This document shows positions 1 to 10,101 of a DNA stretch of 45,176 bases, piece after piece. The translations under genes were made by a program, and so were the position numbers. The notes under the pieces were generated by a model. The model made no database searches. It saw only the letters and a program-made list of their open reading frames with translations, and was not told the origin of the DNA. Within the stretch, counting starts at the first letter, position 1. Each line of letters starts with the position of its first letter. The stretch is taken from assembly GCA_004335635.1 (NCBI GenBank), contig QAXH01001123.1, positions 4,768 through 49,943 of the forward strand, written 5' to 3'. This DNA comes from Chloromonas sp. AAM2 (Eukaryota; Chlorophyta; Chlorophyceae; Chlamydomonadales; Chlamydomonadaceae).

Positions 1-454
1 AGAGGGGGAACTGGCACATGTCAGGGGTAAGCTTTGCGGGTGGCACTGTTGGTTTACCGTTATCGCTTGTGCTGACACTTGGCTTGTCGGGTACGGCTTG
101 ATGACAGACTTGATGCTGTTGTCATAATGAGCTACCTGTTTCAGCAAACGTCAGGCTAGCTTGCGGCAACTACAGTCGTTGAATGTATCCTTGAGAGATC
201 TTGAGAGTTTTTTCCTGGGCTACCCCAAAGGCTTGCATGTCAGCTCCCACTTGAACGGTATGTGCACCCATGGCCCCCCAGTCTCACGAGCGTGCGCCTC
301 CGGTAGGCCCGTCTGTAGTCGTGTAGAGCCGCTTGCATGGGCGCCAACACACCGCCATCCACCCTGAACCAACAACCACGCAGCAAATGCAAATCGGTGA
401 CTCAAACATGAGCCATTGTTGCCGTTGCTAATTTTCTTGCCCATGTCTGACTTC

Positions 455-1770
455 CTAAGTAGCTGCTTTACAACTCTCAGCAAGGGACCGAGCCCATTGG
501 AGCTGTTCAACAGTGCATGCAGGCCGCGCTCCTCTCCCCCTTTCCTCCTCTCCCTCTTTCCCCCTCTCCCGATTGTCCCCCCTGTCCCGCCTCACCTCCC
601 GCCCACCCTAGCTGCAGCGAACCCCTCCCACATGGCCCTCACGATTGCGTTCCTGACCAGCCGCTCCTCCGGCTCTGCATCGTGACTGCGGCTCAGCACG
701 CCGCTCAACAGGGACAGCACCTGCAGGGGGCACACACACACACACACACACACTTACACACTTGTGCATGTGCTTACTTCATGTTTGTACACAAGCACAC
801 GTGATGATTTCTGTGTTTGAATGCACAGGATTTGACACAATCTGGTTATTCATAAGCAAAGGGCATGCTTGTCAGCAGAGGGCACACAGTGGTCAGCACC
901 TGCCGGGCACGCACGCGCACACTCCACACACCTGCGCTTCCTGCCTATCCAGCGCTGGCAGCTGCAGCCTGCCCAATTCATCCGCCACCGCCCTCAGTGC
1001 CGCGTCGTTCAGGGCCCGAGCCGACACTGCGGGGCTCAGACATGGCAGCAGCACGTGCAACAAGGCCACTGCTCGGGACTTGTCCGAGACAGACGCGCTG
1101 CCATCGCCACTACTGCTGGCGGTGGTGGCAGTGTTGGTGGTGCTCGTGTTTTCACTGTCGCCAGTGTTGGAAGTGGTGGTGGGGTCCAATTCTGGTGCTT
1201 GTTCCTACAGCCAGCAAGTACAGCATGCACAAGCTGGCCCCAGGCACTGGCTAGCAGGAGCTCTTCTGACCGGCGCTACTCCTTCAATCAGCAGTGAGCA
1301 CGTGCCCACCACTGCATTATGTTACATGAACATGCGCACGGCGTATGTCCCCTCTCCTTCTTGTCGTGTCACCTCTCCTGACGATGAGCTGCACCTGGGA
1401 CATGGCTGGCAGGCCTTTGTGCATTGCCTGCAGAAGACAGGGGGACTTAATGTGCGCAGCAGCAGGTGTGTTGTGGACATGAGCCGCCACCGGTAAGGGG
1501 TTGGAATGGTTTAATGGTTGAGAGGGTTGGCGTCCCTCGCAGCCTCATAACCCCGCACCCGCACTCACACCCACACCCACACCCGCACCCACACCCGCAC
1601 CCACACCCACACCCACACCCACACCCACACCCACACCCACACCCGCACCCACACCCACACTCACACCCACACCCGCACCCATAGACCTGCATGACTGCCT
1701 GCCACCATTCGTCCGCCACTCGTGCTGCCTCCGGCCCCAGGTCAGGCTCGTCACTGTTGCCACCATGCAC
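455..1770 (-). CDS. Unrecognised gene, 3' part (four exons, 5' end unresolved)
   Basis: Exons on the minus strand, in reading order: 1770-1687, 1204-932, 720-607 and 502-455 (stop TAG at 457-455). All junctions are phase 0. Acceptors read CACAG, TGTAG, TGCAG and ACAG; donors are GTCTAT, GTGTGT and GTGGGC. The joined part gives 172 residues: a short acidic start ([19 protein letters not shown]), a Ser/Thr-rich linker, then helical Leu/Ala-rich stretches ([38 protein letters not shown]). These could be armadillo/HEAT-like helices, but no family is recognised. An in-frame ATG at 1812 could start the protein if the 1771 acceptor is not used; otherwise exons lie further upstream. The last 16-codon exon is the least certain, since its preceding intron is purine-rich and lacks a normal polypyrimidine tract. 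The intron at 1686-1205 holds a hexanucleotide satellite. Confidence 0.45.
731..753. repeat. (CA)n microsatellite
   Basis: About eleven CA units lie in an intron of the minus-strand gene, next to the acceptor of its exon at 720-607. On the coding strand the run reads (TG)n just before CCCCCTGCAG. Confidence 0.9.
1557..1683. repeat. CACCCA/CACCCG hexanucleotide satellite
   Basis: About 20 imperfect copies of a six-base unit, mostly CACCCA with CACCCG variants, lie in the intron between exons 1770-1687 and 1204-932 of the minus-strand gene. The run is open in several frames and would translate as HPHP or VGVG, but this only reflects the repeat. Confidence 0.9.
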
Positions 1771-2652
1771 CTGTGCGCATATGCACATGCACTCAACGGC
1801 TGAATGAGTCATTGTGTCCAGCTACAGTACCGTGGGTTAGACCGCAGTACGCCATGAGCTGATGGTCGTGATGATGACGCATACACACTGTCGCTGCTGA
1901 GGAGCTCAAGCCAAGCTCAGCCAATCCAAGAAGCGGGCAGACCATCTGAACGGATTGTGTGTTTTGACTAGCATGGCCTCCAGCCTGTTACCGACAGGGT
2001 TCAGCAATGTTCGGTCGTGTTCAGCAATGCTGGATGCACCCTGTGTATGTTGTGCATGCGCTGTGTATGTATGTTGCCTTCTCATGCGTTACAGCTTCAC
2101 TCAGTCGCACATGTGTGCGAGAAAGATATGGGTGTGTGTAGTGGTTTGACGTGCGTGGGCTGGATGCGGTGTGTTTTGGCTTCTTGCCTTTGCCGTGTTG
2201 GTTGGGCTGCGCACACGTGGTGGAGTATGCGGCGAGGTGGTTGCCAAGCGGTTGGGCTGCGTGCCCATGCCCATGTACCGCGCCCCTCCTCCTCCCAGCA
2301 TGGCATGGACCACGTGCCTGGAGGCCATGCACGTGTGGCCTCTGCACCTGCCCATGGCTGGGCCTGGGGCCCGTGGCCTGGGCAACGCCCAACTGTTGGA
2401 CATCTCGCAGGAGGCTGCTCAAGGACTGTTAGGCATGTGGGATCAGCCTACATGGGCGTTGGTTGGTGTCTAGGAATGTCTGGGTGGTGGACGAGCTGCT
2501 ATTGGAAGTTGTCAGTGATTACCACTGCCATGAGTCCTCATGTCGCCCAAGGCAGTCTCACACTTTGACCTGTGACATTGTAACATCACTCCCTCACGCC
2601 GGGAAGCCGCAGCAGCGCTAGCCACAGTCACAGTGGCAATCGCAAGAGCAGG
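1771..2652. other. Region between divergent genes, with one coding-like block
   Basis: This stretch separates the minus-strand gene from the plus-strand zinc-finger gene and could hold both promoters or missing 5' exons. A plus-strand frame from about 2171 to the TAG at 2473 is open and reads protein-like (LGCVPMPMYRAPPPPSM; NAQLLDISQEAAQGLL), but I see no clear acceptor for it and recognise no family. The opposite strand is also open over much of the block. No TATA box or repeat stands out. Confidence 0.3.
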
Positions 2653-3375
2653 ATGTTGCGATTGGGCGCTGCATCGGCTGCTACATCCGGCGGCCCGCAA
2701 ACTCCTCTGCACACAAACCTCAACGAGTGGCCTGGGGCATTGCATCGGACACGTCATCGGCACGCCACGCGCCGCGTCCAGGCAAACGCTCTTGACGGCG
2801 GCTCTGGGCAAGCGCTTCAGGTACTGCCCTGACTCTTTCTCCGCCGATGAGCCATTTTGGGATTCGTTCAAACACTCTTGCCACACTACATGCAGCTAGC
2901 GCATTGGCCACTCCATGCTCGCAGGCCCTACCGTCACATGCCATTACGTTAATCAGGCAGAAAGAGCCACACCACATTGCGTTAGGCAAACATGCGCACA
3001 AATGTGGGTAGGCACTGAACACATTGCCAGAGTGGGCAAAGCGTATCCACTTCACATGCGTCATGCACGGTGACATGCGTGCAGGACATCATAGTTGGCG
3101 GTGCTGTGCTGGGTGCTGTAGGCGCCGCTCTCTACAGCGCATTGAGAAAGGAGCAGGTGTTATGCGACCTCTGTCAGGGCAATGGAGGCATCAAATGCTT
3201 TGCATGCGGGGGTGAGGGAAAGACACAACCTGTGAAACGGGATCGAAACGACCCAAGCAGGCCACGTGACCCGTTTGGACGGTCTCGGAACCCACGTGAA
3301 TGCCGTGTGTGTGGGGGCTGTGGTTTGGTGTTATGCTCCAGGTGTGGGGGGAGTGGGTACAGATCCGTGTTGTGA
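2653..3375 (+). CDS. LQY1-like chloroplast DnaJ-type zinc-finger membrane protein
   Basis: Two exons, 2653-2820 and 3085-3375, are joined in phase 0 (CTTCAG|GTACTG ... GTGCAG|GACATC) and give 152 residues. Residues 1 to about 45 are rich in Ala, Ser, Thr and Arg without acidic clusters and end in TRRVQA, a good chloroplast transit cleavage site. Residues about 58-75 (IIVGGAVLGAVGAALYSA) form one membrane span. Four CxxCxGxG motifs follow, beginning at Cys83, Cys94, Cys129 and Cys140, with an extra Cys135. One membrane span plus four DnaJ-type zinc motifs is the layout of LQY1, a thylakoid protein with disulfide-isomerase activity that helps repair photosystem II in plants. The family call is by architecture; other plastid DnaJ zinc-finger proteins are possible. 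There is no J domain, so it is not an Hsp40. The end of exon 1 and the intron are duplicated near 6080-6420. Confidence 0.75.
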
Positions 3376-5920
3376 CAGTGCATTTTGAAGCACGGACATA
3401 CACAGGTAGTGGCATGCTTGTGAATGAAATCGTTGACAGTAAGCGTGTCAAAGTAACAAGCACTGCTCATGCCAAAGTAGTGCGCTCGTGATCACGCTAT
3501 CACCCTGACTGTTTTGGGTGGAAATGCAAGTTGCATGACACACGAACGCAGCATTGGTCCATCCTTCCCCGAAGCCCATCGGCTGGGACACTTCTTTGCG
3601 GCCTGGTGATGGTAGGTTACTTTTTGCTTCTGTTTCCGCTTCAAACTGACCTCGGACCCAAACAAGCGCAGTGTGCTGCACCCCCTGTGTGCCGTCTACT
3701 GCATTCTCTGACTGAGAGGTGCAGCGACACTGCACTCATTGACTGGGAGTTGAAACCAACGGATGCTATTTTCCATGAAGGAACAGTGACGAGACCCCGC
3801 ATCAGATATGTGCATGTGCCGGAGTGCTGGCCAGCCGGTAGGCACCCTGTCGTGCCCTCACCGGGGTGGACACCCATGGGTTCAGGGAGCGACACGCATG
3901 GTGTGTGTGATGCTGACCCTAAGCATCAGCGGAGGCAGCATGTGCTTTTCTGGAATGATCTGTGTGCAGCGTTTCAGTTGGGTTGTTGGCAACTGTGGAA
4001 AACTGATCAATGGCAGTGCGGCAGAGGGTGAATGCTTTGGCGACACTGCGTTTTCATGCCATGAAACAACAATAAGTCTCTGTGTGCAGCACTTTTTGGA
4101 TTCGGAAACCACTTGTTTCCTTTATGAAACCTGGCCAGCATGTTTGCTTTGCTTTGGCTTGTGATTCAGCGGCATTGAGGCATACAGGCTTGTCAATTCA
4201 GTGTCAAACACCTGCTGCTGGGCTGGCCTACGTGTGGGGCATCTGGAACTGAAGCCTCGCCAACCCACATTTTACCGTGCACGTGGTTGCTCTGCCACGC
4301 GTCATGTTCAACTGCCAGATTCATGCACTTGCATACAACAACGCATGTGCTCTTGAGGAGCACTTCACCTGGTCGCATGGTGCACTTTCCGTTGCTAAAC
4401 AGGCAGGACTAAAGTTTGTGAACAGGCTTCACACAGTGCGTGTATTGGGATTGACTCAGGAAAGGGACCTTACAACAGGCAGGACTCAAGTGCGTTTTCG
4501 GCTAGGCTGATGTAAACAGATTCTTATGCCCAGCAGCAAAACACACGCTCATGTGTCCGCTGTGCCATCACATCAGAAGTGCTTTGTTGAGGCAGGGGAC
4601 TGGGAGCAAGTGTTACAAGGAGGGTGTTGCTATTGTCGTGACTTAATGCTGCTCGTCTAGCCTTTGTAATGATAACACAGGCATAATCGCCTACATGTAG
4701 CGAGCGTGACAATTTGGTTGTTGGACGTACATCGAGTGCCTAGGGGCAGGAAAGCAGAAGGTATTGACTAAATCTATACACACCTGGCTCAAGGCTAGGC
4801 GGGAGTCGGCTTGCTGGTGTCGGCAGAACCGAGGTCCTGGACAGACCGAGGGCTGGCAACTGAGGCTGCCGGAGGCTCGGCTGTGAGAAGCCCGGTATAC
4901 AGTACTTGTGCTGACAACTTTACAGTACAATTACTTAACACTAGAGCAGTGCTACGTGCAGCGTGCAACGAAGCCAGCAGCCAGACTGGTGCAAGCCAGA
5001 CGAGGCCTCGAAATTGAAATCAGTTTCACTTAACTTTAGTAATGATTCTTGGCACACGGCAGAATTTTCATAGTTCATGGTGCGACATGTACTGATTAAC
5101 GGAAATGCCTATTGCACAACACATGCAAGGCGTCTTCAGCGGCTTGCATAAACAATAACCTTGCAACTCTGGGCTAACAGTTCAATGTGCTAGAAATCCT
5201 AATCAGCATTGTAACCGGCATTCTGCCTCGAGACTCAAAAATGGTGGAAAAGAACAATAGGATGAGAAGCTGGACAGAAGCTGGTCTCGGCTACAAGGCA
5301 ACAGCGGCTACAAAGGATGACACTATGACACAGCCGCAGCAAGCTCCTTGCCTGGAATGGCAGGAAGAACTGTACAGGCATGACTACACGGCGTGCCGGC
5401 AGACTAGAGAAATTACTGAAGTACGCTCTTTTGTGCATGTTACAGGAAGTCAAGTCCTTGCACAGACTGGGGCTGTCAGGACCTGTGATCACTGTCAAGG
5501 GCTGTGATGATGATGATTGGGGGATATAATGGGTCCTGCTTCCATGGTTGTGCCCGCACACCAGACTTTCTGTATTTGGGTATTGTTGAAGTTGACTGTG
5601 CGGTTGTGACTTTACGGATAGGTTGCCTAATTTCACTGTTTTTAGCTCACATCACCCTAGTCGAAAACGCATAGCACACTGTAAACGAGATTCAGAGAGC
5701 CCACCCCTGCATCCACCAGTATGCAGCAACAAAATGAGGTTCCAGCTTTCTTTTTCTTCTGACGAGTGGCTAACTTGTGGGCAGGAAGTCCAGCTTTACA
5801 AGGTCTTGCCGCCTGACTCCATGCACTTGTAGCCCACAACGGTGAAATTTATGAAGCGTTGCAGTGTACGTCGGCTTGCCAGCCACGCATTGCGAACAAA
5901 ATCTCTGGGCGGTTTTAAAT
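3376..5920. other. Intergenic region, no gene identified
   Basis: About 2.5 kb lie between the zinc-finger gene and the duplicated segment. Open stretches at 4277-4510 and 5187-5507 have no family resemblance, no convincing splice sites and no coding bias. A phrase like CAGGCAGGACT occurs twice (near 4400 and 4478). Part of the region must be the 3' untranslated region of the upstream gene. Confidence 0.5.
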
Positions 5921-6079
5921 TCAACGGGGTACGGAGGGGTGAGCAAGCTTCACCCGATCGCTTGTGCTGATCGCTTCACCGGACGGAATCACTTGACCTG
6001 ATCGCTTCACCAGACCAACCAAGAGGCTGCGTGCATAAGCAAGCTTTACAAAGGCACAAGTTGGCGTGAAACAAAGTCC

Positions 6080-6420
6080 AGCCAAACAAAGTCCGCCCAA
6101 ACGAAAGGCCACCCAAGGAACCGGTTTCATCGGCAGAGCCGCCGCCGCTTCAAGAAACAGGCCCTTGACGGCGGCTCTGGGCAAGCACATCAGGTACTGC
6201 TTTGAATTTGTCCCTGTCATTGAGAATCTCAAACTGCCCCTTTGCACTCGTGCAACATCCCATGAAGTTGGCGCATGGGCCAATCCATGCTCCTGGACCC
6301 CGTTCTGTACGCCATTACGTTCAAGGCAGAAAGTGAATCAGACACACCACATTGCACAAGGCAAACATTCACACAAATGTGGGCAGGTACTGAAAAGACA
6401 GAATTGTCGTCATGCAGGAC
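6080..6420 (+). pseudogene. Diverged duplicate of the zinc-finger gene's exon-1 end and intron 1
   Basis: The segment aligns with about 2730-3090. Shared landmarks in the same order are CTTGACGGCGGCTCTGGGCA, the donor CAG|GTACTG (after 6192), CCATTACGTT, AGGCAGAAAG, ACACCACATTGC, AGGCAAACAT, CACAAATGTGGG and an acceptor GCAG|GACATCA at 6417/6418. In the exon frame it encodes ALDGGSGQAHQ against ALDGGSGQALQ in the intact gene. No ATG opens this frame after the TGA at about 5998, and past the acceptor the frame soon stops, so it cannot make the zinc-finger protein. Both splice sites are preserved, so it may act as a non-coding leader exon and intron for the gene starting at 6435. Confidence 0.7.
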
Positions 6421-6434
6421 ATCAGTGTGCTTGA

Positions 6435-8649
6435 ATGGGCTGCGGCACCCTTTCACGGCCGTCTGCAGACACCACTGGCGCTGCGCTGCAGCATGCAGTG
6501 TTAGCCACATCCCAGGGCGTGCAGGATCAGGGTTCTGGCACGGACCAAAAGTCCATGAATGGACAACCCACCAAACACATGAAGAAAACACCTTCAGGCG
6601 TTGAGGGGCGGCATGGCTTTGTGCCTTCAGCACGCAGCAGCTTCCAGCACTCACCCTCTGACATGTCTGTCACTCGTCAGCACATGAAGTCACTCGACGT
6701 CAAAGCAGAGGAGCTCCAGAACCATGGCTCCGAGCATGGCACCAAGCGGTCTTCTGCCACCGGGGATCTTAGGTCGACCGACACGCGATCAGCACGCGTC
6801 AGCTTGACAGAGAACCTCAACCAAGCCTTACAGTCCTTGTTGGGAAAGGCTAAGGATGAGGACGATCGGTTGGATGACGTGACAATTGATGTTGTCTTCA
6901 TCTTTAAGAAGGCTCTGGAGGTGAGGGAAGCATGGACGGGGAAGGGTAGGATAGGGTAGGGTTAGGGTAGGTGGGGACCAGTGCCACAACTCTATGATGT
7001 GCTAAGTCGCAGGTACAGTAAGACGGTAGGCCCCTTTCAAACAATTGCACTGAATCAACGGCTCTATCTCTTTGGTTGGTGGTATTGGCTGCACTAGCGT
7101 TGACAGGTGGTGTTGTCATGTGCCTCTGACAATGCAGGTAAAGCGGGACATGCTGCTCACCATGGACAACCTTGCAGACACAGTGCAGGTAGGTGACCAG
7201 CCTTGCAGTGGAAGCCAGTCACGCATGGGGCTGGCGTGTGCCATGCATGGGGCTGGCGTGTGCCATGCATGGGGCTGGCGTGTGCCATGCATGCATCATG
7301 ATGGGGTTTGTCAGCACACTCACAGCCCTATGAGCAGTTCAGGGTCGGCTGCAGTTGAATGTCACCACATGTGTGCATCCCGGCATCATGCACATCAAGT
7401 TCTGTTAGCCCACAATGACATACCAGAGTTTCATAGCATTTCAAACGCAGCATGCCCAACCAGCAAAGCCGTTATGATGCTGCTGCTGACGATACTGCTG
7501 ATGATGATACCCACCCGGCCTGCGTCTGCTGTGCACTATCTGCAGGATATCGTGCATGAGTTGGACCCGGGCGCCACTGGTCACATCACCCGGGGCGCTC
7601 TGATCGGCTACGTGCAGTCAACCTGTGTGTTCTCGAACATGGTCAAGCCAAGCCATGATCAGGTACTCAACGGGATGATGGTGCCTTGGCAGTCGTGTTG
7701 GCAGGCTACTGAGTGCTTTGTAGACCCGGCAATCTGCAGCAATGCTCGTAGGAGATCTTACGAACAACGGTAGCATGTCAATGCATGTAGGAACGATGTG
7801 ACAAGACACTGTAAAGAGTCACGTCTGGCTCTGATGTCACTGCGGCCTTCAGAGTACATGGTTCCTGCAGTGTTGGGGCGTATACCTGTGTGTGCAGATC
7901 ATATGATTCTCTCGCATGCCTTTTGCTGCCACGTGCCTCAGGTGGTTGATGCCTTGCGGCCCCTGGGTCTCAAAACACACGAGACAGTCAAGAGCAGCGA
8001 GGTGCACTCTGCGCTCATGGGCCTGCAGTGGGGCCTGCTGCTGTCCCCCGCGGCCGCAAGACACGGAGCAGCACGTACGCACGACCCGCCCGCGCACACA
8101 TGGTCTCAGACGTCACTCTATGCACCCACAGGGCCGGTGAGCAAACCAGGTAAGCCGTCTCATGCAGAACACTTCACAACAGTGCATGACAACAGCAATC
8201 CGATGCAGAACGCCTGGTAAGCAATGTAAGCACCTGCGGTTGCAGCCACAGGTGGAGCACCATGCCCCATGAATGTGCAAACTGCAGTCCAGACAAACAA
8301 CGGCTTAAGCTCGTGCTGCAAGTTCCAGCAGCAGTGTGAACTGTCAGTGCGGCTTAAATCACCAAAGTTGCCGGTCAACGCAGGAAGCCTTCCATGCCGT
8401 GGATGCGACTGGTTTGTGTGTCCCGGGTGCATCATGCCGTGCTAGATGCTGGACCAGTGTTCCTGGTTGCCCACAGGTGAACGGCGGAGTAGCGCTGCCG
8501 ACAGCCGGCCCGTCAGCCGCCAGTCGCAGGCACCAGCAGTGCCCAGCCCGGCCGAGGTGTCCCGCACACCCTCGCACATACCGGGACAGCTGCCGCCTGT
8601 CGTGCCGCCACATGAAGGCGGCCTGCAGGGGGCCGTGACAGCGCACTGA
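6435..8649 (+). CDS. Unrecognised five-exon gene with possible lipidated N-terminus
   Basis: Exons 6435-6920, 7138-7188, 7546-7662, 7942-8074 and 8477-8649 give 319 residues. The first three junctions are phase 0. The fourth is phase 1 (C|GT) and rejoins a frame that runs to the TGA at 8647-8649. Donors are GTGAGG, GTAGGT, GTACTC and GTACGC; acceptors end in GCAG, GCAG, TCAG and ACAG. The start is chosen because a TGA directly precedes this ATG. The protein begins MGCGTLS, which could be myristoylated at Gly2 and palmitoylated at Cys3. A polar first half is followed by a helical core (TIDVVFIFKKALEVKRDMLL) and a segment, LDPGATGHITRGALIGYV, that resembles an EF-hand loop and helix but lacks most calcium ligands. 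The last exon is Pro/Ser-rich and disordered. I recognise no family; a membrane-associated, EF-hand-derived protein is a guess. Confidence 0.6.
6943..6971 (+). repeat. Telomere-like GGGTTA/GGGTA run inside an intron
   Basis: A short run of GGGTAGG, GGGTAGGGTTAGGG and GTAGG lies just after the first donor of the gene at 6435. It resembles degenerate telomeric repeat but is under 30 bases. A similar trace (CCCTAGGGTAAACCCTACC) lies near 34192. Confidence 0.55.
7223..7288. repeat. 22-bp tandem repeat, three copies
   Basis: Three perfect copies of a 22-base unit containing GGGGCTGGCGTGTGCC lie in the second intron of the gene at 6435-8649. Confidence 0.95.
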
Positions 8650-10101
8650 GCCAGTGCTACACAGGCACCTGCACCCCCTCAGCTCTCCTGAGTCTGAGCA
8701 GGCATGTCGGTAGCAAACGCCTGGTACAGGCCAGTCATTGGCGTGATGTTAGTCTGCGTTCTGGGCTGCTTTTTTGAACTTCTTTGCCATCCTTCCTTTG
8801 CATGATTCGTGAACCGTTGTGTGCGGATCTGGAGGGAAGAGATCTGTTCTGGCACAGGCCTGGTGCGCCACGGCACTGATTTCATGCGCCCCAGGCGTCC
8901 GATCATGCTGGCAACATTCTTTTGTCGCCTTGTACCATTGGACAACACAATCATCAGTTAGTGAATTCATGGATGGCACACTTCACCAACCGATTGTCAA
9001 CCAACATCTTGTACGGTTGCAGGTCCTTGCAAGAAGCAGTTGCAGGCAGCTTTTCATTATTCTTTTTTCATCATTGCCAGACGTCATCTTGCAACGGATG
9101 TACGGATCTGCACGCAATGCAGGACATGAGGAATCGGTCAGTTGAGCATGCCTGGTACTTTTTATTTGCATATCAGTTTTCCGCAAGAGAGGCTGGGGTC
9201 ACCCCTTAATTTTCACGTTAAATACACAATAATTCATGGAAAAATGACATGCAAATAAAAAGTACCAGGCATGGATGCCTGGTAATAGAAAATAAGGCCC
9301 AAAATGTGACATTACCCGTCAGAAAACAGGCCATGCGAATCACGCTGCAAGAGGTCAAAATGGTCCTGCAGGTGTCAGCATGGGACTCTGGTGTCGACTT
9401 TGTCATGTCTGGTACCACATGTTGTTTTATTGCATTCTAGCCCTGCAGACAACTCACCTACAGCCCAAGCGTCGTCGCTGGACTAAACCGTCTCAAATCT
9501 TGGCGAAGCAGAACCCTTGTCTTTCTTGAACCACCCTCGTGGGGAGCGCAAGCCAGTGTGAAGGGCTCACAGACTAGCTGAGCTGAGCTGCAAGTCTGAA
9601 AACGTGTTTGTTTTTAATAGCTCACTGACACCAACCCCTATGAGGAAGGGAAGACTTTCCCTAACCCCTTTAACGTCTTCCCTTCCAAATTCTTGATGCA
9701 ATTCATGCATAGTTCAACATGACTCAGTTCATGTTGCTTGGAATATATTTAAGCCACGGCGCAATCATGCGACACCCGTCCTGGCACCCTGATATATGAC
9801 GCACTGCGCTGTTTCAATCTCCAGCATGCGACTGAAGTTTGTGAACTGGCTTGCTCTGTGTGCTCAATGTATGGATTCTGCAGCGTCTTGAGTGCCATTA
9901 TCGTCAAATATCAGCTCTGGGTAAGGTCTCAGACTAATCACCAAGTACCAAACAAAATAAGAGAATAAATGAACGGTTAGGGCCTGTGATCACGTGCAAG
10001 AACCTGCCGTGGCCCGAGATCGGCACAGACAGACGAGGCGTAGATAGTTGTCGTTGCCACTCCTTGTTTGCGCATCGCCCTTTCTCGGGCTCATCGGCCA
10101 A
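8650..10101. other. Intergenic region with a foldback element
   Basis: No gene was recognised in about 1.45 kb between the orphan gene and the E2 gene. The region holds the inverted repeat at 9148-9272, and an AT-richer part at about 9600-9980. Short open stretches have no family match. Confidence 0.5.
9148..9272. repeat. Inverted repeat: 35-bp arms, 55-bp spacer
   Basis: The arms 9148-9182 and 9238-9272 are reverse complements with two mismatches and share the core TGGTACTTTTTATTTGCAT. An extra ATGCCTGGTA follows the right arm at 9274. The short span, AT-rich arms and lack of coding suggest a MITE-like or foldback insertion; clear target-site duplications are not visible. Confidence 0.85.

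Noticed and set aside
1447..1812. Long open frames translating as VGVG, CGCG or HPHP repeats
   Set aside because: They are shadows of the hexanucleotide satellite at 1557-1683; only the 84 bases at 1687-1770 look like an exon.
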